Positions 33,842 through 34,891 of a stretch of 34,891 nucleotides of DNA are shown here, piece by piece (within the stretch, counting starts at the first letter, position 1; each line of letters starts with the position of its first letter). The position numbers and the translations under genes are program-made. The stretch covers positions 1 through 34,891 of the forward strand of contig CALWUO010000018.1 in NCBI GenBank assembly GCA_944384745.1, read 5' to 3'. This DNA comes from an uncultured Butyricicoccus sp. (GTDB taxonomy: Bacteria > Bacillota > Clostridia > Oscillospirales > Butyricicoccaceae). The notes below the pieces were generated by a model, which saw nothing but the letters and a program-made list of their open reading frames with translations, searched no databases and had not been told where the DNA came from.

Positions 33842-34786
33842 ATGATAGAATGTTACAAGACTATAAATGGTAGAGTATTGCCAATTCCTACTATGGAGTC
33901 TGGTTGTTGGATAAATATTGTCCACCCAACATCAGAAGAACTTGAAAGAGTTGTAAAATGGACGGGTGTAGAACATGATTTTATTTATGCACCACTCGAC
34001 CCAGAAGAAAGTTCACGTGTTGAAATAGAAGAAGACCAAGTAATGATGATTGTCGATATTCCAACAATCGAAAAGGAAAAAGAAAGTGAAGAGGGCTCAC
34101 AGATTTTCGGTACGCTTCCTATGGGTATTATAATTTTACCTGAGGTTGTTGTTACTGTTTGCCTGCAAGATACTGTGGTTTTAAGGTCTATTGCTGAGGG
34201 TGCAGTAAAAGACATACACACTGCACTTAAAACTCGCTTTGTATTTCAAATTTTACTTCGTGTTGCTGGTAGATTTCTAAAAAATCTAAGACTTATAGAA
34301 CGAGATTTTACAAAAATTGAGCGTAGATTATATGACTCACTTAAAAATGAAGAGTTAATTCAGTTACTTGGTTTATCTAAATCTTTGGTTTACTTCTCTG
34401 CTTCTCTTAAAGGTAATGAAGTTACTATGGAAAAGGTACTTCGTGGTAGAGTGCTTAAACTCTATGAAGATGATAGAGATATACTTGAAGATGCTCTAAT
34501 TGAAATTCGTCAGGCAATAGAAATGTCAAATATTTATTCAAGCATTTTGGCGGGTACTATGGACGCTTATGCCTCAGTAGTATCTAACAACTTGAATATT
34601 ATAATGAAAGTGCTAACCGTTATAACCATTATTATGACAATACCTAATATTATATTTGGTTTCTATGGCATGAATATTGATGGTAATGGTTTACCACTTG
34701 CCGCATTTTGGTGGCTTCCTGTGCTTATGGCAGCAATCGGCATGACTGGTGCTTGGCTATATCTAAAAAAGAATAATCTAAACTAA
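33842..34786 (+). CDS. corA: CorA-family magnesium/divalent cation channel
   Basis: 314 aa from ATG 33842. In-frame TTG 33791 would begin inside the structured leader and is rejected. A large cytoplasmic alpha/beta domain (1-250) includes the long stalk helix. Two C-terminal TM helices follow, with the signature YGMN (GMN at 276-278) between them, which forms the pore entrance of CorA pentamers. It imports Mg2+ (or Co2+/Ni2+; some relatives export Zn2+) under membrane potential. It is a single-gene unit with its own promoter, structured leader and terminator. Confidence 0.93.
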   Translation: MIECYKTINGRVLPIPTMESGCWINIVHPTSEELERVVKWTGVEHDFIYAPLDPEESSRVEIEEDQVMMIVDIPTIEKEKESEEGSQIFGTLPMGIIILPEVVVTVCLQDTVVLRSIAEGAVKDIHTALKTRFVFQILLRVAGRFLKNLRLIERDFTKIERRLYDSLKNEELIQLLGLSKSLVYFSASLKGNEVTMEKVLRGRVLKLYEDDRDILEDALIEIRQAIEMSNIYSSILAGTMDAYASVVSNNLNIIMKVLTVITIIMTIPNIIFGFYGMNIDGNGLPLAAFWWLPVLMAAIGMTGAWLYLKKNNLN

Positions 34787-34791
34787 AAACT

Positions 34792-34816
34792 AAGCGAGGT
34801 TATTTCAACCTCGCTT
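34792..34816 (+). other. Long hairpin after corA
   Basis: A perfect 10-bp stem AAGCGAGGTT (34792-34801) / AACCTCGCTT (34807-34816) with loop ATTTC. No T-run follows, so it may stabilise the mRNA 3' end or work with the terminator just downstream. Confidence 0.7.
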
Positions 34817-34833
34817 CAGACTGTCAAAAAAGG

Positions 34834-34865
34834 TCACTCAAAGAGAAATCTTTGGGTGATTTTTT
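34834..34865 (+). terminator. Terminator after corA
   Basis: An 11-bp stem (34834-34844 / 34849-34859, one T-G pair) closed by a GAAA tetraloop and followed by TTTTTT. A TATAAT-like hexamer at 34878-34883 near the window end has no fitting -35. Confidence 0.88.
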
Positions 34866-34891
34866 GATTTAAGATGTTATAATAAAGATAT

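Overview
The window is ordinary chromosomal DNA from a low-GC, Gram-positive-type anaerobe, most likely class Clostridia and perhaps Oscillospirales. Evidence for this is the AT-rich codon use, strong GGAGG-type ribosome binding sites, sigma-A-like promoters, U-tract terminators, the era-yqzL-recO order, a PASTA-tailed division PBP and a Crh/HPr protein next to uvrC. Genus assignment is inference. MurE carries the DNPR motif expected for meso-diaminopimelate peptidoglycan. I see no rRNA, tRNA, CRISPR array, phage or IS element.

Layout. (1) 1-5152: a minus-strand pair, an MMPL/RND exporter and an exported coiled-coil protein, with a divergent TetR-type regulator. Both directions start from overlapping promoters that share a perfect 10-bp palindrome. 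(2) 5151-7559, minus strand: recQ, followed one codon after its stop and in the same frame by the 3' two-thirds of a GGDEF domain (a remnant). A good terminator follows. (3) 7690-16788, plus strand: sbcD-sbcC-ybeY-dgkA-era-yqzL-recO-mutS2, a close-packed repair and ribosome-maturation run. It includes a 37-codon yqzL-like gene overlapping recO. (4) 16927-20793: promoter, an HPr-family protein with Tyr in place of His15 but Ser46 intact, terminator, then uvrC-rsmD-coaD and a small coiled-coil protein, then terminator. (5) 20804-33697: the division and cell-wall (dcw) cluster rsmH-ftsL-pbp-murE-murF-mraY-ftsW-murG-divIB, then ftsZ from its own promoter. mraZ, murD, murB and ftsA are not at their usual positions. 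A LexA/SOS-like box sits upstream of the dcw promoter and a strong hairpin lies between ftsL and the PBP gene. (6) 33694-34866: corA with its own promoter and a roughly 113-nt structured leader, then a double hairpin/terminator.

Together the genes describe housekeeping functions: double-strand-break and recombination repair (RecQ, SbcCD, RecO, MutS2, UvrC), ribosome maturation (YbeY, Era, RsmD, RsmH), lipid-carrier and CoA metabolism (DgkA, CoaD), and septal peptidoglycan synthesis with the Z ring.

The most interesting signals are not new genes. They are: a corA leader with two mutually exclusive helices, one covering the ribosome binding site; a Crh-like HPr without its phosphorylatable histidine; a LexA-like operator before the division cluster; a recQ/GGDEF junction; and several missing dcw members. 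All calls come from reading the sequence only; no database search was possible.
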